DNA of 64,000 nt from Gluconobacter japonicus (GTDB taxonomy: Bacteria; Pseudomonadota; Alphaproteobacteria; Acetobacterales; Acetobacteraceae), in NCBI RefSeq assembly GCF_002723975.1, contig NZ_BEWO01000006.1:117192-181191 (forward strand). The letters are read 5' to 3'. The notes beneath the pieces were generated by a model that was given only the letters and a program-made list of their open reading frames with translations, did not search any database and was not told where the DNA came from. Both the position numbers and the translations under genes were made by a program. Below, piece by piece: positions 8,869 to 18,001 of the stretch. Positions within the stretch are counted from its first letter, which is position 1. The number at the start of each line of letters is the position of its first letter.

Positions 8869-10128
8869 ATGTCGATCATCAATTCTCTCAACACAGCTGT
8901 CAGTGGCCTCAACGCCCAGTCTCATGCGTTCAGCGATCTTTCCAACAACATCGCAAACAGCCAGACGACGGGTTACAAGGCCACCACGACAAGTTTTGCG
9001 GATTATGTGACGAGTAATGACCTGGCGAGTGACGGGCAGTCTCTCAGCGACAGCGTCACCGCAACAACCCGGCAGCATACAGATACGCAGGGTATGGTTG
9101 TTTCCTCGACCAATACGCTCTCTCTTGCGATTTCCGGGAACGGATTTTTCAATGTTGTGCAGCCAACGGGGAGTACGGGCTCTAGTACGGCCCCTACATT
9201 TAACAGCCAGCAATTTTATACCCGGAACGGTGATTTTTCCAAGAATAATCAAGGCTATCTGGTCAACACATCCGGCTATTACCTTGAGGGTTATCAGGTG
9301 GGGTCGACAGGTGCGTTGGGCAGCACGCTGGCTCCGATCCATATCCCGGACTCGGTTGCATTCCAGCCCACGAAAAGTACGACGATGTCGCTTTCTGCGG
9401 CTATCGGCAGCACGACAGGAACAGGCCAAAGCAACACCTCAACAGCAACGGCCTATGACAGTCAGGGAAATGCCCAGACTGTTAGCCTGAACTGGGCGCA
9501 ATCCAGTTCAGACCCTCTGACATGGACTGTCAGTAATTCGGCGGATGCCAGCAACTCGGCGACCGTAACATTCAATAGTGACGGCACACTGGCCTCCGTA
9601 AACGGAGCCGCCCAGTCAACAGGATCTGCAGCGACATTTTCTTACACAGGGTCGCCTCAAGACATGACGGTCAGTCTTGGAACCATTGGAAGCAGTTCAG
9701 GAGTTAGCCTTTCGACGGACGGCGGAAGCTACAGCACAAATCCGACCATGACGACGAACAGTGTAACAAGCGGAACATTTACCGGTCTTTCGATGCAGAC
9801 AGATGGCTCGGTCATGGCGACGTTTGATAATGGTCTGTCTCAACTGCTGGCCAAGATTCCACTGACCACGTTCGCAGACCCGAATGGTCTCTCGGCCCAG
9901 AACGGACAGGCCTATACCGCTACAGCATCTTCAGGGGCACCGGTTGTCAATGCCGTTAATACAAATGGCGCAGGCACACTGAGCACCAGTTCTACCGAAA
10001 GCTCCACGACAGATCTCACCAGCGATCTGACCAAACTGATCGTAGCCCAGCAGGCCTATGGCGCTAATACAAAGATTGTCACCACAGCCAACCAGCTTCT
10101 TCAGACCACTCTGGCGATGATCCAGTAA
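8869..10128 (+). CDS. flgE: Flagellar hook protein
   Basis: FlgE (419 residues) polymerises into the flagellar hook. The N-terminal rod/hook motif (SLNTAVSGLNAQSHAFSDLS, then NNIANSQTTGYK) and the C-terminal helix LTKLIVAQQAYGANTKIVTT are the paired coiled-coil ends shared by all axial proteins. The middle is Ser/Thr/Gly-rich, as expected for exported hook subunits, and there is no Sec signal because export uses the flagellar type III route. ATG 8869 follows GGAG with good spacing. It is the first gene of flgE-flgK-flgL. No convincing sigma-28 or sigma-54 promoter could be fixed upstream. Confidence 0.95.
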   Translation: MSIINSLNTAVSGLNAQSHAFSDLSNNIANSQTTGYKATTTSFADYVTSNDLASDGQSLSDSVTATTRQHTDTQGMVVSSTNTLSLAISGNGFFNVVQPTGSTGSSTAPTFNSQQFYTRNGDFSKNNQGYLVNTSGYYLEGYQVGSTGALGSTLAPIHIPDSVAFQPTKSTTMSLSAAIGSTTGTGQSNTSTATAYDSQGNAQTVSLNWAQSSSDPLTWTVSNSADASNSATVTFNSDGTLASVNGAAQSTGSAATFSYTGSPQDMTVSLGTIGSSSGVSLSTDGGSYSTNPTMTTNSVTSGTFTGLSMQTDGSVMATFDNGLSQLLAKIPLTTFADPNGLSAQNGQAYTATASSGAPVVNAVNTNGAGTLSTSSTESSTTDLTSDLTKLIVAQQAYGANTKIVTTANQLLQTTLAMIQ

Positions 10129-10154
10129 GGCTGCATGGAAGGAAGATCTGAATC

Positions 10155-11669
10155 ATGGGTTTGACGGATTCACTTTCTATTGCTGCATCTGGCCTGCAGG
10201 CTGTGCAGTATGGAATGTCCACGGCCTCCCAGAATGTCGCTAATGCATCCACAGGTGGCTATATCAAGGAAGTCGCCAACGTTCAGTCTGTTGTCAATGA
10301 TGGAACAGGGGGTGGTGTTCGCCGGGCAACGACGACTCTGGCGACGAATACGAATATTCAGGCCGCCCTGTATTCACAGAATGCTGACGTGGCAGAATAT
10401 ACAACGACCAGCAATTCCCTTTCAGCCATCATCGCTCTTCAGGGGTCTACATCTGCTACGTCGGGCAGTAGTGGCACGCTTTCAGACCAACTGGGAAATC
10501 TTCAATCAGCATTGACCTCCCTAACGGCAACGTCCTCCAGTTCGACAGCCCAAAGTACAGTTCTTGCTGCTGCCAGTAGTTTTGCCCAATCGCTTAATTC
10601 CCTGGCAGAAGCGACGCAGACTCAGCGTCAAAATGCACAGGATGCTGTTGTTTCATCTGTGTCAGATATCAACACCAACCTGACAACGATCGGAAATCTT
10701 TCAACAAAAATCATGACGTTGAAAAGTCAGGGTCTTGATACAGCTGATCTGGAAAACCAACGGTTCACGGCATTATCTTCGCTTTCCAGTGATTTGAGCG
10801 TTTCATGGAAAGTATCAGCCAACGGCGACATGTCTATTACGACATCAGACGGGCTGACATTGCCAACGCATAATACGACATCAGGAGCGACCAATGCTGT
10901 ATCCAGCACATGGCCTCTGACGACCTCAAAAGCTCAGATTTCGACCAGTATGAGCTATCCAGGAACTTCAGACGTTAATTCCATTCCGGCTATTACATTG
11001 AACGGAAAAGATATTACCGGACATCTGACAGGGGGAACCTTGGGGGGTAATATCACTCTGCGTGATACAACGCTTCCGACAATGCAGGCTCAACTTGATT
11101 CCCTGGCTTATACGGCGGCCAGTCGTTTCAGCGCGCAGGGAATGACATTGTTTACTACCTCCAATGGCACTGTTCCTGGAGCATCCCAAACAGAGATAAC
11201 CCCGGCAGGAAGTGCAGGGTTTGCACAGGATATCCAGGTTTCTCAAGCCTATCAGGATGATCCGTCCCTGCTTGTTTCTGGTAGTACGAGTGTTGTCCAG
11301 AACGTTTTGTCGTATGCATTTGGTACAACCCAGTCAGATGGGAGTAGCCAGACGGAAGCACCGAGTACCGGCCTTGGAGTGACGGGTCAGTTATCCACGG
11401 GGTACAGTGGTTCTCAAAGTCTCATCGGGCTTGCGACATCGTTGACTGCTAACCAAGCGGCAACGGCCAATACAGCCAGCAGTAACCTTTCTCTTGCTCA
11501 GACAACACAGAGCAGCTTGTCTTCAAGTCTCTCTGGAACATCCGGCGTTTCTGTAGATACAGAAATGGCCAATATCGTGACGCTACAGAATGCCTATTCT
11601 GCAAATGCGAAAGTTATTTCCTCTGTGCAAAGTATGTTTACGGCACTTCTGAACGCGGTTGGAAGCTGA
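10155..11669 (+). CDS. flgK: Flagellar hook-associated protein 1
   Basis: FlgK (504 residues) forms the first junction zone between hook and filament. The N-terminus DSLSIAASGLQAVQYGMSTA followed by NVANASTGGY is the axial-protein motif. The C-terminus ends in the matching helix around EMANIVTLQNAYSANAKVIS. The centre is very rich in Ser, Thr and Gln and poorly conserved, as is usual. It starts 26 bases after flgE, preceded by GGAAG, and runs two bases before flgL, so the three genes are clearly one operon. Confidence 0.93.
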   Translation: MGLTDSLSIAASGLQAVQYGMSTASQNVANASTGGYIKEVANVQSVVNDGTGGGVRRATTTLATNTNIQAALYSQNADVAEYTTTSNSLSAIIALQGSTSATSGSSGTLSDQLGNLQSALTSLTATSSSSTAQSTVLAAASSFAQSLNSLAEATQTQRQNAQDAVVSSVSDINTNLTTIGNLSTKIMTLKSQGLDTADLENQRFTALSSLSSDLSVSWKVSANGDMSITTSDGLTLPTHNTTSGATNAVSSTWPLTTSKAQISTSMSYPGTSDVNSIPAITLNGKDITGHLTGGTLGGNITLRDTTLPTMQAQLDSLAYTAASRFSAQGMTLFTTSNGTVPGASQTEITPAGSAGFAQDIQVSQAYQDDPSLLVSGSTSVVQNVLSYAFGTTQSDGSSQTEAPSTGLGVTGQLSTGYSGSQSLIGLATSLTANQAATANTASSNLSLAQTTQSSLSSSLSGTSGVSVDTEMANIVTLQNAYSANAKVISSVQSMFTALLNAVGS

Positions 11670-11671
11670 AA

Positions 11672-12739
11672 ATGACAGGAACAGTGACTTCTTTTGGGTA
11701 TGGCGGCGTTTCTCTTCAGCAGACGTTGAATCTGACGTCACTGTCTCAGAAAAAGGATGGTTTGCAGGCACAGGCTTCTACAGGTGTATTGTCAGACAGT
11801 TATGCAGGGCTTGGAAATTCGCGGGCACAGGCTTTGGCGCTTCAGCCTGCTATCACTCAGATCAGTGCATGGAGTGGTAATATTACGACTGTTCAGAACA
11901 GGCTAACCACAACGCAGTCTGTTCTGAGCCAGATTTCGACCATTGCCAGTGATCTGAACGAAACACTGTCCACCCTCGCCGGGAGTATGTCCTCAAGCAC
12001 AATAGGCACTGCCGCTCAGCAGGCTAAAACAGCTCTTACGTCTCTTGGTAATCTGCTTAATACCCAGCAGGGAGACAGCTATATATTCTCCGGTTTAGAG
12101 TCTTCAGAAGCACCGGTGAGCGGTGATCCGGGAAACTCTGATCTGGCGTCATCCATTTCTCAGGCAGTGAACCAACTGGGAACAGGAGATGCGTCCTCAG
12201 TTCTGTCATCAACCTTGGCATTGGCGGGTAACACTGCTGACAATCAGCCATTTTCCTCATCGCTTTCGACAGACCCTACAACAGCATCAGCACAGAATTT
12301 GCAGATTGTGACGGGAAAAAATGAGATAGCGACGGCAGGAATAGTTGCAACGCAGGGAAACGCGTCTTCTGGAAGTTCCACAGGTTCGCCTATTCGGGAT
12401 TTGATGCGAAACCTGATGGTTGTCGCAGCGCTTGGGTCAGTGGATTCTGAGGGAGCCAATTATACACAGCTTATTCAAGGCCTTCAGAATACAAATACAG
12501 CAGCGATAGATGGGCTATCGGATATAAGTGGAACGCTTGGTATTCAGCAGAACAGTCTGACCACCCAGAGTGCTATGCTTGAGCAGATGAAATCCGCGCT
12601 GACGACGCAGTTGGGAACAACAAAAGACGCTGATCTCGCACAGGTTTCAGTTCAGATTAATGATACCAACAATCAGTTACAGGCGTCTTATTCCATCATT
12701 GCAGACATGAAGGGGATGACCCTTGCAAGTTATCTTTAA
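11672..12739 (+). CDS. flgL: Flagellar hook-associated protein 3
   Basis: FlgL (355 residues) is the second junction protein and is related to flagellin. It shows the flagellin-like N-terminal helix (GVLSDSYAGLGNSRAQALAL) and a C-terminal coiled-coil segment (DADLAQVSVQINDTNNQLQA). It follows flgK by two bases, which indicates translational coupling. The identity rests on position after flgK and on these flagellin-like ends; a divergent flagellin is the main alternative. It ends 67 bases before htpG, and I see no terminator between them. Confidence 0.85.
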   Translation: MTGTVTSFGYGGVSLQQTLNLTSLSQKKDGLQAQASTGVLSDSYAGLGNSRAQALALQPAITQISAWSGNITTVQNRLTTTQSVLSQISTIASDLNETLSTLAGSMSSSTIGTAAQQAKTALTSLGNLLNTQQGDSYIFSGLESSEAPVSGDPGNSDLASSISQAVNQLGTGDASSVLSSTLALAGNTADNQPFSSSLSTDPTTASAQNLQIVTGKNEIATAGIVATQGNASSGSSTGSPIRDLMRNLMVVAALGSVDSEGANYTQLIQGLQNTNTAAIDGLSDISGTLGIQQNSLTTQSAMLEQMKSALTTQLGTTKDADLAQVSVQINDTNNQLQASYSIIADMKGMTLASYL

Positions 12740-12744
12740 GGAGC

Positions 12745-12773
12745 GTTGAAAAACTCGACCTGACGTCGCATAT
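12745..12773 (+). promoter_or_regulatory. Possible heat-shock promoter of htpG
   Basis: GTTGAA (from 12745) is followed about 18 bases later by CGCATAT (12767-12773). This partly resembles alphaproteobacterial sigma-32 promoters (CTTG, then CxxATxT). It sits 33-60 bases before the htpG start. The match is imperfect and rests on position and gene identity. Confidence 0.25.
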
Positions 12774-12806
12774 CAAGATTACTTTCCTGAAAGGAGATTT
12801 GTAACC

Positions 12807-14672
12807 ATGAATGCAACCCAGGGTCAGGCTGAAAAGCATGAATTCAGTGCCGAGGTCGGACGTCTGCTCGATCTCGTTGTTCATGCCCTTTACTCGGATC
12901 GTGAGATCTTTCTCCGCGAACTCGTCGCCAATGCTGCGGATGCAACCGACAAGCGTCGTTTTGAAGCTCTGACAGACTCAGCTCTTGCTCTGCCGGAAAA
13001 TGCGGGTATCCGCATTACGCCAGAAAAGGACAGGAAAGAGCTAGTCATTTCTGACGATGGCGTCGGCATGACCCATGATGAGCTTGCTCAAAATCTGGGG
13101 ACGATCGCCCGGTCCGGAACCCGTGCTTTTGGCGAAAAGCTGAGTTCAGCAAAGGCAGAAGACCGCCCAAGCCTGATTGGGCAGTTCGGCGTAGGGTTCT
13201 ATGCCGCATTCATGGTTGCAGACAGTGTTGATGTCACATCCCGCAAGGCCGGTTCTGATGAAGCATGGACGTGGTCTTCGGACGGGAAGGGCTCTTTTAC
13301 CCTGACGCCTTCAACCCGTTCTGCGCCGGGCACAGATATCGTTCTTCATATGAAGGACGATGCTGATGAGTTTCTGGACAGTTGGCGTCTAAGGTCGATT
13401 ATCCGCAAATGGGCTGACCATATCTCCTGGCCTATTACTCTGAGGGAAACCAAGGAAGACGGCACGACGGAAGATAAAGCTGCCAATGAGGGCACAGCCC
13501 TGTGGCGTAAACCAAAGTCAGAAATTACGCCTGAGCAGTATACGGAATTCTATCGTCACATTGCTCGTGCTTTTGACGAGCCGTATGCGACCATGCACTG
13601 GCATGCTGAAGGCACAACGGAGTTTACGGCTCTGCTGTTTCTGCCGAGTGCCCGACCATTTGATTTCATGGAGCAGTCGCGGGAAAGTCGGATTCACCTT
13701 CATGTCCGCCGTATGTTCATTACAGATGAAGCCGACCTTCTCCCAAGCTGGATGCGCTTCGTTCAGGGCGTCGTAGATACGGAAGATCTGCCGCTGAATG
13801 TCTCTCGTGAGATGCTTCAGGCAACTCCTGTTCTTGCCCGTATTCGCAAGGCTGTTACCAAGCGTGTTCTTACTGAAATCAAGAACCGCGCGAAGACAGC
13901 TGATGATGCTTTCACGGCATTCTGGGAGAACTTCGGCGCAGTTATCAAGGAAGGTCTGTGGGAAGACAGCGAGCACCGTCAGGAAATCGCTGGTTTCGCT
14001 CGTTTCCACACGACTCAGAGTGATGATCTGACCACGCTTGATGACTATATCGCGCGTATGAAGGATGGTCAGGAGGTCATTTACTTCCTGACGGGTGATA
14101 ATCTTGATGCGTTGAAGGCTTCTGCACAGCTTGAAGGATTCCGGGCTCGGGGCCTGGAGGTTCTTCTTTTGTCAGATCCTGTTGACGGATTCTGGCCGGA
14201 ACGCCTCCATTCTTACAATGATAAGATCCTGCGATCTGTCGTGTATTCGCATGGTGATCTGGAAAAATTCCAGACAGATACGGATGAAACCATCGAACCT
14301 GCCGATCTGGAAAAGCTGGTTCCTGCTCTCAAGGAAGCATTGGGCGATACCGTCAAGGATGTGCGTGGAACAGTACGCCTGACGGACAGTGCTGTCGTCA
14401 TTACGTCTGAGGGAGGTCCGGATCTGGCTATGCAGCGTCTGATGCGTCGATCGGGTCAGTCTCTTCCAGAAGCTCCGCCTATTTTGGAAATCAATCCAAG
14501 GCATCCGTTGATCAAAGCTCTTTCTGAGCGGGTGTCGAAAGGCGAGAGCATCAAGGACCTGGCGCGCGTTCTGCTAGATCTGGCACGTGTTCAGGAAGGT
14601 GAGCCTCTTCCTGATCCAACTGGGTTTGCGCGTCTTCTGGCAGGTCTTCTTGCTGGTTCAGCGGCAGCCTGA
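12807..14672 (+). CDS. htpG: Chaperone HtpG (Hsp90 family)
   Basis: A 621-residue ATP-dependent chaperone, the typical HtpG length. The N-terminal GHKL ATPase domain has the helix [20 protein letters not shown] (family usually SNASDA), DDGVGM and GQFGVGFYA. The middle domain has SFxxx-like client and catalytic-loop sequence around [11 protein letters not shown]. The C-terminal dimerisation domain ends in an Ala-rich tail. ATG 12807 follows AAGGAG at ideal spacing. HtpG assists folding of a restricted client set under heat stress and is commonly sigma-32 controlled. It is followed by its own terminator at 14709. Confidence 0.96.
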   Translation: MNATQGQAEKHEFSAEVGRLLDLVVHALYSDREIFLRELVANAADATDKRRFEALTDSALALPENAGIRITPEKDRKELVISDDGVGMTHDELAQNLGTIARSGTRAFGEKLSSAKAEDRPSLIGQFGVGFYAAFMVADSVDVTSRKAGSDEAWTWSSDGKGSFTLTPSTRSAPGTDIVLHMKDDADEFLDSWRLRSIIRKWADHISWPITLRETKEDGTTEDKAANEGTALWRKPKSEITPEQYTEFYRHIARAFDEPYATMHWHAEGTTEFTALLFLPSARPFDFMEQSRESRIHLHVRRMFITDEADLLPSWMRFVQGVVDTEDLPLNVSREMLQATPVLARIRKAVTKRVLTEIKNRAKTADDAFTAFWENFGAVIKEGLWEDSEHRQEIAGFARFHTTQSDDLTTLDDYIARMKDGQEVIYFLTGDNLDALKASAQLEGFRARGLEVLLLSDPVDGFWPERLHSYNDKILRSVVYSHGDLEKFQTDTDETIEPADLEKLVPALKEALGDTVKDVRGTVRLTDSAVVITSEGGPDLAMQRLMRRSGQSLPEAPPILEINPRHPLIKALSERVSKGESIKDLARVLLDLARVQEGEPLPDPTGFARLLAGLLAGSAAA

Positions 14673-14708
14673 TCATCTGGCTGGATAATAGAGAGCAATA
14701 AAATAGGG

Positions 14709-14740
14709 GCGGGGGATGAATCCTCCGCTCTTTTCTTTTG
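14709..14740 (+). terminator. Intrinsic terminator of htpG
   Basis: GCGGGGGAT (14709-14717) pairs with ATCCTCCGC (14720-14728), with one G-U pair, and is followed by the T-rich TCTTTTCTTTTG. It lies 37 bases after the htpG stop. Confidence 0.75.
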
Positions 14741-14796
14741 TAAGGCACTGTGAGACTGCTGGGCTCGAACCATTCCATGTTCTGGAGAGATAGGCC

Positions 14797-16239
14797 TTGA
14801 TCGACGATTTCCGCTTCGGCCGCATTACGGTCATTGGAGACCTTCTTCTGGACCAATATGTCTCAGGAAGTGTCAGTCGGATTTCTCCGGAAGCGCCTGT
14901 GCCGGTTCTTCTGAATGATGGAATCCGACGTGTCCCCGGTGGCGCTGCCAACGTGGCAGTCAATGCGGCTGCTCTGGGCGTAGAAGTCAGACTGATTGGT
15001 CTTGTTGGTCATGATGAGGCTGCGGAACAGCTTAAAAATGCTCTGGATGAATGGCCGTCTGTTCATCAGGAGGGAATTATTTCATCGCCTGGTTGGACAA
15101 CAATTACAAAAACGCGGGTTGTCAGTGGCTTACAACAGATTGTTCGCATCGACGTGGAAAAAGTCGTTCCTCTGAACGAAGATGTTCGCCAGCGTCTGAT
15201 TCAGGCTGCCAAAAAAGCCATAGAAGATACGGACGTTGTGGTCTGTTCAGATTACGCAAAAGGCGTTCTTGATGACGCTGTTCTGAAAGCTGTTATTGCG
15301 GCCGGACGAGAAAAAGGGATTCCCGTTCTTGTTGATCCCAAGCGGCGCACGCTGGAAGCTTATGCTGGCGCAACTTTGGTTACGCCTAACAGGCTTGAGG
15401 CCGAACAGGCGACGGGACAGTCTGCGCGGACAGATGCAGAGGTTCTGACTGTTGCAAAGGCTTTGTCAGGTCAGTTTGGTGGGGATGTTCTGATTACCCG
15501 GTCGGAAGATGGCATGACCCTGTGGCGTCGTGATGGAACGTATCAGCATGTGGCCGCGCGGAAATCAGAAGTGTTCGATGTGTCTGGAGCTGGTGATACG
15601 GTCGTTGCGACGGTCGCATCTGTTCTTTCCGCTGGGGAGGACCTGGAAACGGCTGTGGTCATAGCAACGGCAGCAGCCTCTCTTTCGGTAGGAAAACTTG
15701 GAACAGCAACAGTTTCGAAAGAAGAGCTTTCGCGCGAGCTGGGACAGGAAATTCCAGAGAATGGGGCATTGGTTACCGTGCAGGAAGCAACGCGTATCGC
15801 GGAAAATTGGCGGCGGCATGGGGCCCGGGTTGTCTTTACAAATGGATGTTTTGATCTCGTTCATCCGGGCCATATTTCTTTGTTGCAAGCAGCAGCGCGT
15901 CATGGAGACAAACTGATCGTTGCTCTGAATACGGATCGGTCGGTTGCCGCTTTGAAGGGGGCAAGTCGACCCATTCAAAAAGAAGAGGCACGAGCTACGG
16001 TTATTGGTGCGTTACGTGCCGTAGATCTTGTTATTCTGTTTGATGAAGAGACACCATTGGAAGCTATTCGGGCAATCAAACCAGACGTTCTGGTTAAGGG
16101 ATCAGATTATACCGAAGATCAGGTCGTTGGCGGTGATTTCGTAAAATCATGCGGGGGCCGTGTGGCTCTGGTCGATCTTGTGAATGGACAATCCACAACC
16201 CGTCTTATTCAAAATATGGACAAGACGGGTTATGCCTGA
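14797..16239 (+). CDS. hldE: Bifunctional heptose-7-phosphate kinase / heptose-1-phosphate adenylyltransferase
   Basis: HldE (RfaE, 480 residues; E. coli 477) makes the ADP-heptose precursor of the LPS inner core. The N-terminal ribokinase-fold domain (about 1-320) shows RVPGGAANVAVN and the active-site DVSGAGDTVVAT. The C-terminal nucleotidyltransferase domain starts near residue 345 with FTNGCFDLVHPGHISLL, containing the HxGH nucleotide-binding signature. The start is TTG at 14797, since the family N-terminus FRFGRITVIGDLLLDQYV begins there and GGAGAG lies nine bases upstream. No other heptose gene is adjacent, so the rest of the pathway must be elsewhere. Confidence 0.95.
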   Translation: MIDDFRFGRITVIGDLLLDQYVSGSVSRISPEAPVPVLLNDGIRRVPGGAANVAVNAAALGVEVRLIGLVGHDEAAEQLKNALDEWPSVHQEGIISSPGWTTITKTRVVSGLQQIVRIDVEKVVPLNEDVRQRLIQAAKKAIEDTDVVVCSDYAKGVLDDAVLKAVIAAGREKGIPVLVDPKRRTLEAYAGATLVTPNRLEAEQATGQSARTDAEVLTVAKALSGQFGGDVLITRSEDGMTLWRRDGTYQHVAARKSEVFDVSGAGDTVVATVASVLSAGEDLETAVVIATAAASLSVGKLGTATVSKEELSRELGQEIPENGALVTVQEATRIAENWRRHGARVVFTNGCFDLVHPGHISLLQAAARHGDKLIVALNTDRSVAALKGASRPIQKEEARATVIGALRAVDLVILFDEETPLEAIRAIKPDVLVKGSDYTEDQVVGGDFVKSCGGRVALVDLVNGQSTTRLIQNMDKTGYA

Positions 16240-16247
16240 CTTCAGCC

Positions 16248-17114
16248 TTACCCAGTAAGTCGTTTTGGTCGTGCTTCTCTGGGAGATAAGCCAAATTTTT
16301 GACGGAAACGCCTCGAAAAATGCGCGGCGTTTCTGAAGCCATGTTTGAGAGCAATCTCAGCGATAGCCATTGAAGCGAAATCCAGGGACTGAAGGTCTTC
16401 GTAAATACGCTCAAGGCGTCTGTTCAAAATCCATCCAGAAACGGCTCCCGGTTCTCCATCGAACAGAAGATAAAGTGCCCTGGTCGAGATACCATAAGCT
16501 TGTGCGATAAGCTGCGGTGTCAGATCAGCTTCATGCAAGCGGGATTCGATATAAGCACGGACATGCTTTTGGCGATGGCGCCGACGTCCTTCTGTTGAAA
16601 GGTCAAGATCAAGCGCGTCCAGAACTGTGGTGAGAAGCAGATTCGTTAAGTGTTGACGGATGCGTGTTTGAGTCTGTGGCGAGGAGGAAATCAACATATC
16701 CTGAGCGATAAGATCACAGGTCATAAACAGTAAATGGCCTGGGCCAGATCGCGTCTGAATTGTGACGGGAGGCAGGCCGGATAAAACCGGAAGCTGAGTG
16801 AGTAGTGCTTCTTTTCGGACAGAAAGGGCCAGAAATACATTTTCCGGAAGGGAAAGAAGGTCTGTTTGAACAGCGTCATCTTTAGGTGCAGCTGAAAGAT
16901 GGCCAGCACTCAAATAGAGAATTCCGCCATTCCGACGAGTGAGGAGGAAGAGTGCTCTCTTTTGCGCAAAGCATTGTGTAAGGAGGTCTTGCTCGTGAAG
17001 CCAGGAGGCAGGGACGTGCTGCACAATAGGTTCAAAGCCGCGTGAAGGGGCGGGAAGTGTAGCAAGTGGAATAATGCGAGCGGGCAACTCCGATGAACGC
17101 TCATCTTTGGACAT
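16248..17114 (-). CDS. AraC-family transcriptional regulator
   Basis: 288 residues. The C-terminal 100 residues form the double helix-turn-helix of AraC/XylS regulators: LIAQAYGISTRALYLLF, then the second helix block IAEIALKHGFRNAAHFSRRF followed by the classic FRQKFGLSPREAR. The N-terminal part resembles the AraC-binding-like domain of the FeaR group and would sense a small molecule or partner. It is convergent with hldE (8-base gap) and no obvious target operon adjoins it. The upstream 220 bases are AT-rich and probably hold its promoter. The ligand is unknown. Confidence 0.88.
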   Translation of the reverse strand: MSKDERSSELPARIIPLATLPAPSRGFEPIVQHVPASWLHEQDLLTQCFAQKRALFLLTRRNGGILYLSAGHLSAAPKDDAVQTDLLSLPENVFLALSVRKEALLTQLPVLSGLPPVTIQTRSGPGHLLFMTCDLIAQDMLISSSPQTQTRIRQHLTNLLLTTVLDALDLDLSTEGRRRHRQKHVRAYIESRLHEADLTPQLIAQAYGISTRALYLLFDGEPGAVSGWILNRRLERIYEDLQSLDFASMAIAEIALKHGFRNAAHFSRRFRQKFGLSPREARPKRLTG

Positions 17115-17337
17115 AGCAAAAAAACTCTAAGGAAACTCCCAATGCGGCAGGAGAGCTGTCTTTATAAGGGGACTATTGTGCCAGATAAATGTACGAGAGA
17201 TGTGTTCAGTGAACCGCAGTAAGACATTTGAAGTTTTTTCTTCGAAAAAGAAACATAAAAATTCAGATTAAATTATTTTTGAAAAACCACTTATTCCTGA
17301 ATGTCTGGTTAATTACTTTCCTATAAGTATTTTAATT

Positions 17338-17847
17338 TCATAAAGATTTTTGGAGGTATTCTGCGAACGTATTAGGTAAATTTGTACGAAGGAGATCAAT
17401 GGATACGTTTTCCTCCGTATGCAGGCGCTTGAGCATTGCAACGTCACTCGTAAAGCCCAAGCGATCCGCCAGCAGTATGAGAATATCCAAGGAAGCGATC
17501 TGATAGGATCGATAGCTGATATCTGTGAGGATACTCTTAATAAGGTCGTTATCTTCTCCGCCATGGAAAAGGCTGGAGACCGTGTTCAGGATTGAAGAGA
17601 CCGTTTCATGAGCTGCTGGAGCAGGGTGCCCATGTCGGCTCAATAGCATTCTAATGTCTTCAGCGTGTGCACGTCGCATGCTGAGATCCTGCCGCATCTG
17701 GTTGCACAGGGTTTCATAACGCGCACAACTAGGTAGTTCGGAAAGAACAGTTTCAATTGTTTTGGTTTCAATGGACAGGTGATCCTGCAGCCGCTCCAGA
17801 TAAATATCTACTACGGATTTTTCTGCGGACTTAGTTTTGCTGGCCAT
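17338..17847 (-). CDS. YciF/DUF892-like ferritin-fold protein
   Basis: 169 residues, almost entirely helical. The segment IYLERLQDHLSIETKTIETV, the HAEDIRMLL region and the final LKRLHTEENVS resemble the four-helix bundles of the YciE/YciF (DUF892) family, which are ferritin-like and linked to stress responses. A Glu/His ligand pattern is only partly visible, so metal binding is not certain. It is a single gene between an AraC regulator and a TonB receptor, all on the minus strand but well separated. The assignment is by pattern only. Confidence 0.65.
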   Translation of the reverse strand: MASKTKSAEKSVVDIYLERLQDHLSIETKTIETVLSELPSCARYETLCNQMRQDLSMRRAHAEDIRMLLSRHGHPAPAAHETVSSILNTVSSLFHGGEDNDLIKSILTDISYRSYQIASLDILILLADRLGFTSDVAMLKRLHTEENVSIDLLRTNLPNTFAEYLQKSL

Positions 17848-17942
17848 GAGAGTCCTCTAACGTCGTAACGACGGGGTTTTATCTTATATCCGTGCAGGAC
17901 AAGGGTTCTGTCAACGGCGGGCATATGCTGTTTGTAGTCTAT

Positions 17943-17978
17943 AAAAAATCCCCATGCCAGAGAACTGACATGGGGATT
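17943..17978 (-). terminator. Intrinsic terminator of the first TonB receptor
   Basis: AATCCCCATG (17947-17956) pairs perfectly with CATGGGGATT (17969-17978). On the minus strand the stem is followed by six T residues. It lies 24 bases after the receptor's stop codon. Confidence 0.88.
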
Positions 17979-18001
17979 GGAACTCGCTGCTTTCTGAAAG
18001 A

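Noticed and set aside
8417..9017. Two overlapping plus-strand frames before flgE
   Set aside because: They run antisense through the MATE gene and then into flgE in wrong frames. Neither shows a protein-like pattern.
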